Shown here: positions 8,076 to 16,447 of the stretch, piece by piece | Layout of the letters: each line of letters opens with the position of its first letter | Position numbering within the stretch: position 1 is the first letter of the stretch | Translations under genes and position numbers: made by a program | Assembly: GCF_046244365.1 (NCBI RefSeq) | Contig: NZ_CP176395.1 | Coordinates: 7,812,001 to 7,876,000 of the forward strand | Length of the DNA stretch: 64,000 nucleotides | Reading direction: 5' to 3' | Origin: Paenibacillus_V sp046244365 | GTDB taxonomy: Bacteria; Bacillota; Bacilli; Paenibacillales; NBRC-103111 | Notes under the pieces: model-generated | What the model was told of the DNA's origin: nothing | Seen by the model: only the letters and a program-made list of their open reading frames with translations | Databases searched by the model: none

Positions 8076-9134
8076 ATGGCAACGGAAATTACGATAGCCG
8101 CTATCGGCGACCTGTTAATGAAAAAAAGCGTCATAGCCGCAGCCAAAAGAGCCGGAGGCGGCAACCGGCACGCTTTTGACGGCATGTTCGCGAAAGTCGC
8201 TCCGCTGCTCCGGGGAGCCGATCTGACGATCGGCAACCTCGAGACGACGTTTGCTGGCTGCAACGCGTCAGGCGTGCCCGGTACGACGGAATCTCGCCAT
8301 CCGAGAACGAGCTTCCCTCGCTTCAACTGTCCGGACAGCTTCGCCGGTACGCTCAAGCGGCTCGGCTTCGGCGTCTTGACTACCGCCAACAACCATTGCA
8401 TGGACCATGGCATCCGCGGATTGATGCGGACGTTGGATGTGCTCGACCGCGCCGGACTTGGGCATACGGGCACGGCTCGCACCGCTGCGGAAGCCGGCAG
8501 GCTGCTCGTTCTCAATGTGAAGGGCGTTCGCGTCGGCATTTTGGCGTATACGAAAGGAACGAACAGCCTCCCCGTACCTAAGAAAAAGCTTTGGGCGGTA
8601 AATAAAATCCGCTTCGACAGAATCGCCGCCGATTTGCGGAGGATGCGCAAGCGGGCCGATGTGACGATCGTCTGCGTCCATTTCGGATCGGAGTATCAGC
8701 TAGAGCCGAATGCCCGGCAAAAGAACATTGTGCAAAAACTGTTCGCGCTCGGCGCCGACGTCGTGCTGGGCGCCCATCCGCATGTCGTGCAGCGCCACGC
8801 GTTGAAGTCCGTCAAGGACTCGAGCGGCAGGATGCGGCAGCGCTATGTTATTTACTCCATGGGCAACTTTATCGGCTCTAAGCTGCAGAACAACGTTCAT
8901 ACTAAGAGCGGCGTCATCGTCAAGCTCACCGTACGCAAGCACGAAGGCGGCGCCAGCCTCGTCAAAGCCCGCGCCGTGCCGACCTGGATCGGCCGGCCGA
9001 GGGCCGGCGGCTCAGCCGGTTACCAGCTGCTGACGTTGCGCCAGGCGATTGCCATGGCTTCCAAAGGCCGCATCCGATCCGCCGGCGCGCTGCACCGCGT
9101 GCATCGCCGCACCGCCAGGCTGTTCGGCGTATAG
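8076..9134 (+). CDS. CapA-family protein (poly-gamma-glutamate-synthesis-like metallophosphatase fold)
   Basis: The protein of about 352 aa carries the CapA/PGA_cap hallmarks in order: I-G-D-L near the N-terminus, G-N-L-E-T-T, N-N-H-C-M-D, V-C-V-H-F-G-S-E-Y, G-A-H-P-H-V-V-Q and Y-S-M-G-N-F. These build a calcineurin-like metal site. There is no signal peptide, unlike many secreted CapA proteins, so a cytoplasmic location is possible. No capB or capC genes are nearby, so capsule synthesis is not implied. I chose ATG 8076 (GGGAGGG ten bases upstream). GTG 8046 would add ten residues. Confidence 0.85.
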   Translation: MATEITIAAIGDLLMKKSVIAAAKRAGGGNRHAFDGMFAKVAPLLRGADLTIGNLETTFAGCNASGVPGTTESRHPRTSFPRFNCPDSFAGTLKRLGFGVLTTANNHCMDHGIRGLMRTLDVLDRAGLGHTGTARTAAEAGRLLVLNVKGVRVGILAYTKGTNSLPVPKKKLWAVNKIRFDRIAADLRRMRKRADVTIVCVHFGSEYQLEPNARQKNIVQKLFALGADVVLGAHPHVVQRHALKSVKDSSGRMRQRYVIYSMGNFIGSKLQNNVHTKSGVIVKLTVRKHEGGASLVKARAVPTWIGRPRAGGSAGYQLLTLRQAIAMASKGRIRSAGALHRVHRRTARLFGV

Positions 9135-9187
9135 CGCCGAACCGCTTGGCCATGCCGGCCAACAAGCGGCCAAGCGCCTGCTCCCGC

Positions 9188-9922
9188 TCAGCCGCGCCGC
9201 ATCAGCCGCTCGGCCATGCCGGGCAGCAGGCGGCTCAGCGTCCGCAGCAGCCTCGCTTTGCCGATCGCCGCCTCCAAGCGGTCGCGCTCGAAGCTGCGCA
9301 TGAAGGCTGCGGCCAGCTCGGACGGCGGCATTTTGCCCGAGCCCCGGCCTGCGGTCATCGCCGTGTCCACCAGCGGCGGCATCAGCTCGAATACGCGGAT
9401 CGGCGTGCCTGCGAGCTGCGCCCGAAGCGCCTTGGTAAACAGCCGCAGTCCCGCCTTGGTTGCGCAGTATACCGGGGCGGAAGGCTTCGGGACAAGCCCC
9501 AGCGCCGAAGTCACGTTGACGACGGCAGCCTCCGGGCGCTTGGCCAAAAGCGGAAGCAAGCGCGCGCACAGCGTCATCGGAGCCAGCAGGTTGACCCTCG
9601 TCTCCTCAGCGATGCGATCCCCGTCCGCCGGATCGTCCAGCAGCCGACCGTTGTGCTGGATACCCGCATTGTTGATCAATACGCTCACTTCGGCAAACTT
9701 TTCGCCGATTAGCCCGATCAACCGCTCCAGCTCCTCCTCCCTGCCGAGATCGCACGCAATGGCGTGCAGCTCCGGCAGCTTAAGCTTCGCCCTCTCCAGC
9801 TTCTCGGTATCCCTGCCTACGATGACGACCTTGCTCCGGCTTCGGACGAATTGCTCCGCAAGCGCAAGCCCGATACCGGATGCGACGCCCGTAATCAGTA
9901 CCGTGTGTCCGCTTTTTTTCAA
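9188..9922 (-). CDS. SDR-family NAD(P)-dependent oxidoreductase
   Basis: This 244-aa classical short-chain dehydrogenase has the cofactor motif T-G-V-A-S-G-I-G at 11-18, N-N-A-G at about 84-87, a serine near 139 and the catalytic Y-x-x-x-K at 152-156. Length is typical. Its substrate cannot be assigned. It lies 86 bases downstream of the Crp/Fnr-type regulator gene on the same strand, so the two may be cotranscribed or regulator-controlled. The C-terminal tail is rich in Arg and Leu and may touch the membrane. Confidence 0.9.
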   Translation of the reverse strand: MKKSGHTVLITGVASGIGLALAEQFVRSRSKVVIVGRDTEKLERAKLKLPELHAIACDLGREEELERLIGLIGEKFAEVSVLINNAGIQHNGRLLDDPADGDRIAEETRVNLLAPMTLCARLLPLLAKRPEAAVVNVTSALGLVPKPSAPVYCATKAGLRLFTKALRAQLAGTPIRVFELMPPLVDTAMTAGRGSGKMPPSELAAAFMRSFERDRLEAAIGKARLLRTLSRLLPGMAERLMRRG

Positions 9923-10008
9923 CCCAAAAATCCCCTTCGGCTGTTACATTCGCTTTGCAGCGAGTGTACCGCACGAAAGAGGGATCGTTCATTAACATAA
10001 GATAATAT

Positions 10009-10599
10009 TTAGTGGGAGGCGGGACGGTTTTTGATCCGGCTGAGCGAAATCGGCGTAATCCCCAAATAAGAAGCGATATGATACTGGCTGATCCGTCCGG
10101 CCAAGGCGCCGTATTCCCGCAAAAATCTCGTATACCGCTCCTCCGCGCCGTCCAGCAGCATCTCGCGTTCGCGGGCCTCTTTTTTGACGAATAGCCCTTC
10201 GGCAAGCTTCCGTCCGATCCGTTCCCAGCAGATATGCCGTTCGTAAAACGCCTGCAGGTCGCGATGACGGAATACGATCAGCTCGCTGTCTTCCAGCGCC
10301 TGCACCGATAACGTCGACGGAACACCGAGCAGCACCGAGCTGTAAGCGGCGACCCAGTCCCCGGATCCGCAGAAGCTCTTGTTAAACTCTTTGCCGTCAA
10401 CCGTCGTATAGTACATCCGAAACAGTCCCGACACGCAAAACCCGACACGCTCCGTCTTCTCTCCGATCGTTGTGAAATGCCCGCCCTTCGGATATTCCGC
10501 AAGAGAAGCGGTTTGTCGGAACGCCTCCCATTGATCATCCGGAATTTCCGAAAGCGCCGCAATCGCGCCGTAAAACTGCCGCCACTTGTTTGCCGACAC
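10009..10599 (-). CDS. Crp/Fnr family transcriptional regulator
   Basis: The 196-aa protein has a cyclic-nucleotide-binding-like beta-barrel in the N-terminal two thirds (G-E-K-T-E-R-V-G-F-C-V-S-G-L-F-R, later G-S-G-D-W-V-A). A C-terminal winged helix follows (Q-Y-H-I-A-S-Y-L-G-I-T-P-I-S-L-S-R-I). There are no clustered cysteines for an Fe-S sensor. Proteins of this size and type are common orphan regulators in Firmicutes. The SDR gene downstream is the most likely target or co-transcribed partner. Confidence 0.88.
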   Translation of the reverse strand: MSANKWRQFYGAIAALSEIPDDQWEAFRQTASLAEYPKGGHFTTIGEKTERVGFCVSGLFRMYYTTVDGKEFNKSFCGSGDWVAAYSSVLLGVPSTLSVQALEDSELIVFRHRDLQAFYERHICWERIGRKLAEGLFVKKEAREREMLLDGAEERYTRFLREYGALAGRISQYHIASYLGITPISLSRIKNRPASH

Positions 10600-10691
10600 G
10601 GCACTCGCTCTCCCCGGGCTCCTTCCGCTTCATGTTTAGCAGGAGCCTCCCGAATTTATCGTCAACGGTTTCATCGCTACCTCGGAGGTAC

Positions 10692-11492
10692 TTATGCTTG
10701 CACCTTCTCGTTCAAGAACAACTGAATCGCTTCGAGCAGCATTTCCGGCGCTTCGTACATGCTCATATGGCCCGCCTCTTCCAGCAAAAACTTATGCATG
10801 TTGGGCTTATTGACGTTAAATGTTTTGTCGGGCGCCACGATCTGATCCTTCTCCCCCGCTACAAGCAGCACGGGCACCTTGGCTCCCTTCAGCACAGCCG
10901 TACGATCCGGTCTGACCCGCATGCCGGCAAGCGTGCGAATCGCGCCGTCCCGTTTGGTCGCTTTGCCGATTTTAAGCGCCTTTTCAACTTGTTCGGGCAT
11001 TGACTCCACGTGCTCGGGCGCAAACAATTTAGGAATGAGTCCTTCAATGAAAGGATCGAGTCCCTTTTCGCGAATCAGGTTCATGTTTTTGGTCCGGTTC
11101 GTCTTGCCTTGCTCGTCATCAGGGAATGCGGCCGAATGAATAAGCCCGAAGCCCTTCAGCTTCTTGGGATAGCGCTCCGCGAACGCCAATGCCACATACC
11201 CGCCTAGCGAATGGCCAAGCAGCACCGCTTTGTCTATTTTCAGCGTGCGCAGCAGCTGTGCGACGTCTTCCGCCAGGACTTCCATCGTGTAAACATCCTC
11301 CGGCGCATCGGATTCGCCATGACCCCGCTGATCCGGCACAATGACCCGGTAATGCTGCGCCAGCGTGGGAACCACTTGATCCCAGTAAGCGCCGCTCCCG
11401 CAAAATCCGTGCAGCAGGACGACGGGAAGTCCGCTTCCCTGATCCGTATATGCCAGCTTGCTCTCATTTATCGTTATCGCCTTTTTTGCCAT
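10692..11492 (-). CDS. Alpha/beta hydrolase
   Basis: This 266-aa single-domain alpha/beta hydrolase has the oxyanion H-G-F motif near 28-30, the nucleophile elbow G-H-S-L-G with Ser95, an acid in the G-E-K-D-Q-I region and the terminal E-A-G-H-M-S histidine. There is no signal peptide, so it is cytoplasmic. It resembles the chloroperoxidase/esterase-like group, but the substrate is unknown. Its ATG 11492 is preceded by AGAGGGAAA. Confidence 0.9.
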   Translation of the reverse strand: MAKKAITINESKLAYTDQGSGLPVVLLHGFCGSGAYWDQVVPTLAQHYRVIVPDQRGHGESDAPEDVYTMEVLAEDVAQLLRTLKIDKAVLLGHSLGGYVALAFAERYPKKLKGFGLIHSAAFPDDEQGKTNRTKNMNLIREKGLDPFIEGLIPKLFAPEHVESMPEQVEKALKIGKATKRDGAIRTLAGMRVRPDRTAVLKGAKVPVLLVAGEKDQIVAPDKTFNVNKPNMHKFLLEEAGHMSMYEAPEMLLEAIQLFLNEKVQA

Positions 11493-11865
11493 AGCTGTTT
11501 CCCTCTTCTTCTTATGTAGGTTTGTGGGCGGAACCCTTACCGTTTACTATTCTCCATTTCCGCTTGTTCCATCATAACCCGTCCGTACGCCGATTTACAA
11601 TGCGCAGCCCCCCGGAACATAAAATAACCCTGCAAAGTGACTCACGGCTTTGAAAGCTTATCCCGTCCGCGACGAGCGATAGAGAGAAACGCATTTACCC
11701 TTACCGACAAAAGCGGGCATGCTTCAAGATTTCCTGCGAGAACAGGTGATACGTTACTATGCGGGGAGTCTGACGCTTTATAAAAAAATCCCGCCTCCCG
11801 GCCGATAATGGCTGAGAAGCGGGCTCTCTTTTTGGCATCTATCGGACTAGGCTTGTCCTTCCTTA
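11493..11865. other. Spacer between the hydrolase and NlpC/P60 genes
   Basis: I see no gene in this stretch. The only clear element is the minus-strand terminator at 11782-11825. Confidence 0.6.
11782..11825 (-). terminator. Terminator of the NlpC/P60 gene
   Basis: Read on the minus strand, CCCGC-TCTC-GCC pairs with GGC-GGGA-GCGGG around a short loop and ends in seven T. Confidence 0.85.
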
Positions 11866-12351
11866 CTAATTAATAACGCGGCGGGCTGTCGTGTAATGGC
11901 TGTTCCACCAGCCCGAGTTCAAATTGGAAATCGTCACGCCGGGCTTGCCGTACGTGTGCATGATTTTGCCGTTCCCGATGTAAACCCCTACGTGATGCAC
12001 CGGCGAGTAGAAGAAAACCAGATCGCCCGGCTGCAGCTGGCTGCGCGGCACGTATTTCCCGACGCTCAACTGTTGTTTGGAAGAACGCGGAAGCTTGATT
12101 CCCTGTTTGGCGAAAATATATTGGGTGAAAGACGAACAGTCGAAACGGCTTGTACTGCCCGAAGGGGCTCCGTATTTATACGGCACTCCCAGGAACCCTT
12201 TCCCCGTCGCAATAATAGAGTTCGCTTTAGAAGTTGCGGATACGGCGGAAGCTGCATGTGCGGAAGTGGATCCGAGTGCGGCTGTCCCCGAAAGCATTAA
12301 CGTAAGACTTAAACCTACAGCAGTCAACGTCTTTCCGATACTGATGTTCAT
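11866..12351 (-). CDS. Secreted NlpC/P60 endopeptidase
   Basis: The 161-aa protein has a signal peptide ending near A-H-A-A (about residue 34) followed directly by one NlpC/P60 domain. The catalytic cysteine is Cys72 in F-D-C-S-S-F, the histidine is His120 in H-H-V-G-V-Y-I-G, and a third polar residue is near His132. Such enzymes cleave D-glutamyl-diaminopimelate bonds in peptidoglycan. There is no LysM or SH3 wall-binding module, which makes this a minimal version. ATG 12351 has a GGAGGAATTC site. A strong terminator follows. Confidence 0.92.
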   Translation of the reverse strand: MNISIGKTLTAVGLSLTLMLSGTAALGSTSAHAASAVSATSKANSIIATGKGFLGVPYKYGAPSGSTSRFDCSSFTQYIFAKQGIKLPRSSKQQLSVGKYVPRSQLQPGDLVFFYSPVHHVGVYIGNGKIMHTYGKPGVTISNLNSGWWNSHYTTARRVIN

Positions 12352-12621
12352 GGATGAATTCCTCCTTCTCGTAATGGGTTGTTGCTAAGGTGTTGCTGTT
12401 GCCTGGGACAACTATAACACGAGATTTTTTTCTATTACTTTCCTGTTCCTATGAAAAACTAGGCATTCCCTGGACAAAATCGCTTTACTAAGAATTCCGT
12501 AAGAATTGTCTCACGGAATCCTCATGATTTTATCATCGGCTTCTCTTTTTGCTGTGATAGGATGGGAGATTTGCATAGCCCAGCTGCCAAAAGGGCACGA
12601 TAACCGCAGAGGGAATCGAAC

Positions 12622-13293
12622 ATGAGACGACTACTGCTGATTGAAGACGAAACGAATTTGGCCCGTTTTATCGAGCTGGAGCTGCAGCATGCGGATTTCT
12701 CGGTAACGGTTGCCCACGACGGCAAGCAAGGGCTTGACCTTGCGCTGAACGAGCAATGGGATATCGTGCTTCTCGACGTCATGCTTCCCGGTTTGAATGG
12801 CATTGAAGTGTGCCGTCGTATCCGGAATCACAAACAGACGCCCATTATCATGCTGACGGCCAGAGACAGCGTCATTGACCGGGTATCGGGTCTGGACAGC
12901 GGCGCCGACGATTATATGGCGAAGCCTTTTGCCATCGAAGAGCTTCTTGCCCGGATAAGAGTCATTCTGCGCCGTACGGCTCTTAGCGAGGACAAAACTT
13001 CGGTGCTTACGAGCAGCCGCCTGACTGTTGACGAAGATTCCCGCACGGTGAAAAAAGGTGACGACGTGATCGAACTGACAAAACGGGAATATGAGCTGCT
13101 GCTGACATTCATGCACAACCAGAATCGCGTATTGTCGCGGGAGCAGATTATAGAGCATGTATGGGGCTTCGATTCGGAAGCGGAAACGAACGTTGTAGAC
13201 GTTTATGTGCGGTATTTGCGCAACAAAATCGATGAGCCCGGCGAGGACAGCTTCATTGAAACGGTTCGCGGCGTCGGCTATGTCATGAGATGA
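12622..13293 (+). CDS. OmpR-family response regulator
   Basis: The 223-aa protein has a receiver domain with acidic pocket E-D-E (8-10), phosphoacceptor Asp52 in L-L-D-V-M-L-P and the M-A-K-P-F lysine. A winged-helix OmpR/PhoB DNA-binding domain follows (about 128-222, ending V-R-G-V-G-Y-V-M-R). Its stop overlaps the start of the histidine kinase gene by four bases, so the pair is translationally coupled and forms a two-component system. The regulated genes are unknown. The closest named relatives in Bacilli are ArlR/YkoH-like, but I do not assign a symbol. Confidence 0.95.
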   Translation: MRRLLLIEDETNLARFIELELQHADFSVTVAHDGKQGLDLALNEQWDIVLLDVMLPGLNGIEVCRRIRNHKQTPIIMLTARDSVIDRVSGLDSGADDYMAKPFAIEELLARIRVILRRTALSEDKTSVLTSSRLTVDEDSRTVKKGDDVIELTKREYELLLTFMHNQNRVLSREQIIEHVWGFDSEAETNVVDVYVRYLRNKIDEPGEDSFIETVRGVGYVMR

Positions 13294-14702
13294 ACACAAT
13301 CAGACAGCGTTTGCTCCTGCTTCCGATCAAATGGAAAATCGTCCTGTGGTCCTCCTGCCTGCTCGTCTTGTTGTACATCTTCTATAATGTCGTTCAATAT
13401 GCGATGATCAATCGCTGGCTGTATAAGCAGGAGGAAGTCGCAATTACCAAAAATATGAACGAGCTTCTCGGGTATTTCCAAGAGAAAAACACTAGCTTTA
13501 CGGGAGACGAGCTGATCCGTATCCGCTTCTATTTAGATCGCATCAGTCAAAATTACCAGCTCATCCGCGTTCTTGACCGCGGCGGAACCCCAATCCTTAC
13601 GGTCGAACACGGACTGCCGGCGCACTGGATCGATCCTAAACCCGTAGAGAGCCGGGAAACCGTCACGACTCATTATTACGAAAACCGTTTGCTGCTCGTC
13701 CGCAGCCCCTTGGCTACAGAGCAGTTTACGGGAACGATCGAAATCGCGAATCATCTCGTATCGACGGAGAAGCTGACGCGGTTGATGCTCTTCATCATGC
13801 TCGGAGGCGGTGTTGCGGCCGTCGTGCTCAGCGGAGCCGCCGGCTATATGCTGGCGGATTGGTTTCTGAGACCGCTGCGGCTGCTCGCGGAGACGATGCG
13901 GAGCATCAAGCAAAGAGGGCTTCAGGAGCGCGTTCAGGTGGTTGAAAATAGGGACGAGCTGTCGGTGTTGACGAGCATGTTCAACGACATGATGGACCAG
14001 CTGGAGCAGGCTTTCCTTCGGCAGCAGCAATTCGTCGAAGACGCCTCCCATGAGCTTCGGACGCCTATTTCCATTATTGAAGGACATCTTTCTTTGCTCC
14101 AGCGGTGGGGGAAGCAAGATCCGGTCATTCTCGAGGAGTCCTTGAACGCATCGCTTCAGGAGTCGAGACGGCTGCAGCATCTCGTTCAGGAGCTGCTCGA
14201 TTTATCGCGCGCGGAAGCGATCGACTTATCCGATGCGGAAGAAGCTTCGGACCCGAGCCAAACGATTCTGGCTACGGTCCGCAACGTGTCGATTCTGCAT
14301 CCCGATTTTCGTTTTGAAACCGCCTTGTCCGGCTTGGAGGGAACGGCTGTCGCCATGGCGCCCCATCATCTCGAGCAGGTTCTGCTCATTCTGATCGATA
14401 ACGCCGTCAAATATTCGCAACGCGAAAAAAAAATCGGGGTACACGGAACGATCGCCGACGGGATGGTGAAGCTCGATGTTATCGATCGCGGAATCGGCAT
14501 ACCGGCCGCCGAGCTTCCCTATGTCGGGCATCGCTTTTACCGCGTCGATAAGGCAAGGTCCCGCAAGCAAGGCGGCTCCGGCTTGGGCTTGTCGATCGCC
14601 AAACGAATCGTGGAGCGCTATCGCGGAGCATTGGCCATCGCCAGCGAAGAAGGAACGGGGACGACGGTGACGGTCCGATTGCCGGCCGTGCCGGAAGGAT
14701 AG
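13290..14702 (+). CDS. HAMP-domain sensor histidine kinase
   Basis: The 470-aa kinase has two membrane segments (about 17-36 and 164-187) around an extracytoplasmic sensor loop of about 125 residues. A HAMP domain (about 190-240), a H-box with His254 in A-S-H-E-L-R-T-P, and a HATPase domain with N-A-V-K-Y-S, D-R-G-I-G-I and G-S-G-L-G-L-S-I motifs follow. The domain order matches ArlS-like kinases. It overlaps the response regulator by ATGA. The signal it senses is not visible. No downstream target gene is obvious. Confidence 0.95.
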   Translation: MNTIRQRLLLLPIKWKIVLWSSCLLVLLYIFYNVVQYAMINRWLYKQEEVAITKNMNELLGYFQEKNTSFTGDELIRIRFYLDRISQNYQLIRVLDRGGTPILTVEHGLPAHWIDPKPVESRETVTTHYYENRLLLVRSPLATEQFTGTIEIANHLVSTEKLTRLMLFIMLGGGVAAVVLSGAAGYMLADWFLRPLRLLAETMRSIKQRGLQERVQVVENRDELSVLTSMFNDMMDQLEQAFLRQQQFVEDASHELRTPISIIEGHLSLLQRWGKQDPVILEESLNASLQESRRLQHLVQELLDLSRAEAIDLSDAEEASDPSQTILATVRNVSILHPDFRFETALSGLEGTAVAMAPHHLEQVLLILIDNAVKYSQREKKIGVHGTIADGMVKLDVIDRGIGIPAAELPYVGHRFYRVDKARSRKQGGSGLGLSIAKRIVERYRGALAIASEEGTGTTVTVRLPAVPEG

Positions 14703-14819
14703 AAATATTTAGATCACAAATATATATATCAATAAATATCAATTTCCTCTATCCATTGATAATCGTCCGAGTATCTAATATAATAAGATATCGGTCGATT
14801 CACTTTGAGGGGGATCTGC

Positions 14820-15137
14820 ATGGAAGACTTGTTGAAGCAAGTACTGAGGGAGTTGCAAGACTTCAAAGAGGATGTTACAACGAGATTGGACAGACTGGAA
14901 ACGGGCCACAACGAGCTTGTCGCTACCGTGCAGCGCATCGATGAACATGTACAACGCATCGATGAAAATGTACAACGCATCGAGAAGAAGCTGGAAGCAA
15001 CGTTCGATCAGGCTGCCGCCAGCGCGGAGGTCATCACGGAACACAACGCTTCATTCCTGGAATTTCAAGCCCATGTCTCCAAGCGGCTCGACGTTCACAC
15101 ATTCAAAATCGCCCGCATTGAAGAAGAGATCGCTTAA
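14820..15137 (+). CDS. Small coiled-coil protein with exact heptad repeats, unknown function
   Basis: The protein of 105 aa is almost entirely helical and charged. The middle has three 7-residue repeats of the type V-Q-R-I-D-E-x, encoded by 21-bp DNA repeats at about 14930-14990. GAGGGGG lies six bases before ATG 14820, so I prefer this start to TTG 14805. It has no signal peptide or membrane segment. Similar short proteins are common in Paenibacillus with no known role. The repeat number may vary by slippage. A terminator follows at once, so it is a single-gene unit. Confidence 0.75.
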   Translation: MEDLLKQVLRELQDFKEDVTTRLDRLETGHNELVATVQRIDEHVQRIDENVQRIEKKLEATFDQAAASAEVITEHNASFLEFQAHVSKRLDVHTFKIARIEEEIA

Positions 15138-15153
15138 TAGACTAACTACATAC

Positions 15154-15190
15154 AGCCCTTCGCGCGTGAATGCGCCGGAGGGCTTTTTTG
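15154..15190 (+). terminator. Terminator of the coiled-coil gene
   Basis: AGCCCTTCGCGCG pairs imperfectly with GCGCCGGAGGGCT around GAAT or so and is followed by TTTTT. Confidence 0.8.
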
Positions 15191-15204
15191 CTCTGCTGTA
15201 TTCT

Positions 15205-15339
15205 ATACTGCATCGCATCGGAAGCTCCTTAGGGTTTGCCCGGCATGCTTGCGGAAGCTACGCTGCGAATCCGGATCATCGCCTGAATATGATCGATCAT
15301 TTCTTGCTTATAGCTCCGGATCCCTTTCCCGATCGTCAA
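15205..15339 (-). pseudogene. N-terminal remnant of an M20-type dipeptidase (PepV-like)
   Basis: From TTG 15339 the minus strand reads a peptide with Y-K-Q-E-M-I-D-H-I-Q-A-M-I-R-I-R-S-V-A-S, ending P-G-K-P and then an in-frame TAA at 15229-15231. After the stop it continues G-A-S-D-A-M-Q-Y. This is the usual start of PepV/Sapep-like M20 dipeptidases, where P-G-K-P is followed by a conserved Gly-rich stretch and a D-A-L-x-Y helix. Everything beyond about 45 codons is missing and runs into the neighbouring terminator. The call rests on short but characteristic similarity recognised by eye. Confidence 0.6.
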
Positions 15340-15344
15340 CGGCG

Positions 15345-15449
15345 TTACTCCTCGCTCGCATACACCTGAAACCGGATCGTCACATCGGTCGGCGTGACGT
15401 AATTCATCGTGACGTTACGCGCGTCCCGGTTTACTTTATCGTTGCGCAT
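15345..15449 (-). CDS. Possible 34-aa ORF, unknown
   Basis: ATG 15449 has AAGGA seven bases upstream and opens a 34-codon frame. It is rich in Asn, Asp, Thr and Val (M-R-N-D-K-V-N-R-D-A-R-N-V-T-M start) and stops just before the M20 remnant. It may be a real small protein or another fragment of a decayed gene. There is no recognised family. Confidence 0.35.
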   Translation of the reverse strand: MRNDKVNRDARNVTMNYVTPTDVTIRFQVYASEE

Positions 15450-15628
15450 GGAAACGTCCTTGTGTTCCTTTGCGCCGGAGCATACCCGGTGCAGCCCCCG
15501 TCTCGGGAGACGTTTTGGCTCGAAGCAGCGGGACTAAAGACGCGCTCCTCCTCTGGATGCATGGGGATTACGTGCATTTCACCCGTTACGAGACGGCGTT
15601 GAAGATGACGACGATGCGTAAGTGAGAA

Positions 15629-15665
15629 AAAGGACCGTCCGGAATTGTCTCCGGACGGTCCTTTG
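15629..15665 (-). terminator. Strong bidirectional terminator
   Basis: AAGGACCGTCCGGA pairs perfectly with TCCGGACGGTCCTT. T-rich ends occur on both strands, with the longer T run on the minus side, where it would end the DUF4287/DUF5655 transcript. Confidence 0.85.
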
Positions 15666-15817
15666 TTGCTTGCGTGATTGCGCGTGGGGGTAGAAGCGTT
15701 CTTCGAAACGCGCATCTTCCACGGCGCAAGTTACAGCGCCGTATAACAGCCCGACTGCACTCGGCAAAGGGAAGCCGGCATGCCTGCTTTCGAATAGCCG
15801 CCGCCGATTTCTGGGCT

Positions 15818-16381
15818 CTATCCGTTACATTCATAGGCCGCGCGGATCAGCCTCATCGCGGCATCGTCCAGATCGCCCTTCGGTTCTGCGACGATTTTGC
15901 GTGTAATCCGCTCGTTCCCGCCGAGCCCTTTAGCCGAATCGAGATGCGCGTATTCCAATGTCTCGGGAAGCGCCAGGCCGATATTAAGCACGCCCTTATG
16001 CGGTTTGATCATCAGAAATTGTTTTTTGCGGTAAAACGGGATGTACGTTTTGCGCGGCTGGATCGAGATATCACTGCCGATGGCCGAAATGTGCTTTGCC
16101 ACCCGGTCATACAACATTCGCAGCTCCTCATTCTCCTTCTGGAACAAAGCGTCGACCAGCTTGTCCCCGTCCGCGTACTCGTTTACCCCGCTTATAAGGC
16201 CGAGAAGCATCATCGCGCTGTTTTGTCCGAGCCCGTAGTGCTCCTTCAGCCATTTCTTCTTCTCGCTCGGCTTTTCCGGCAATGGAGCGTCCTTCAACAG
16301 CTCCAGCCACTCCTCGACCGTTTTGCCCGTCCGTTCCTTCATGCTGTTCGCCATCGCTTGGTTATAGCTGTCGAAATCCAT
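15818..16381 (-). CDS. DUF4287 / DUF5655 domain protein
   Basis: The 187-aa protein has an N-terminal DUF4287-like helical part (S-M-K-E-R-T-G-K-T-V-E-E-W, then L-K-E-H-Y-G-L-G-Q-N). The C-terminal DUF5655-like half has K-T-Y-I-P-F-Y-R-K-K-Q-F. Proteins with this pair of domains are widespread in soil bacteria; function is unknown. It is soluble and cytoplasmic. It is transcribed on the minus strand and ends at the strong hairpin 15629-15665. Confidence 0.8.
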   Translation of the reverse strand: MDFDSYNQAMANSMKERTGKTVEEWLELLKDAPLPEKPSEKKKWLKEHYGLGQNSAMMLLGLISGVNEYADGDKLVDALFQKENEELRMLYDRVAKHISAIGSDISIQPRKTYIPFYRKKQFLMIKPHKGVLNIGLALPETLEYAHLDSAKGLGGNERITRKIVAEPKGDLDDAAMRLIRAAYECNG

Positions 16382-16447
16382 TACACGTCCACCCTTCTCG
16401 TATCTAGTGTCAAATTAATCACACTATGACACGACGGCAAACCTCTG

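Larger units (their letters stand above)
15138..15817. other. Degraded spacer
   Basis: This stretch of about 680 bases holds the terminators at its edges, the M20 remnant and the 34-aa ORF, but no intact longer gene. It looks like a site of past gene loss. Confidence 0.5.

Noticed and set aside
15431..15715. 94-aa minus-strand ORF
   Set aside because: It crosses a terminator hairpin, has a mixed composition, and overlaps the better-supported 34-aa ORF in another frame.
15674..16429. Long plus-strand ORF opposite the DUF4287 gene
   Set aside because: The minus-strand reading has recognisable domains and a ribosome binding site; the plus one is its shadow.
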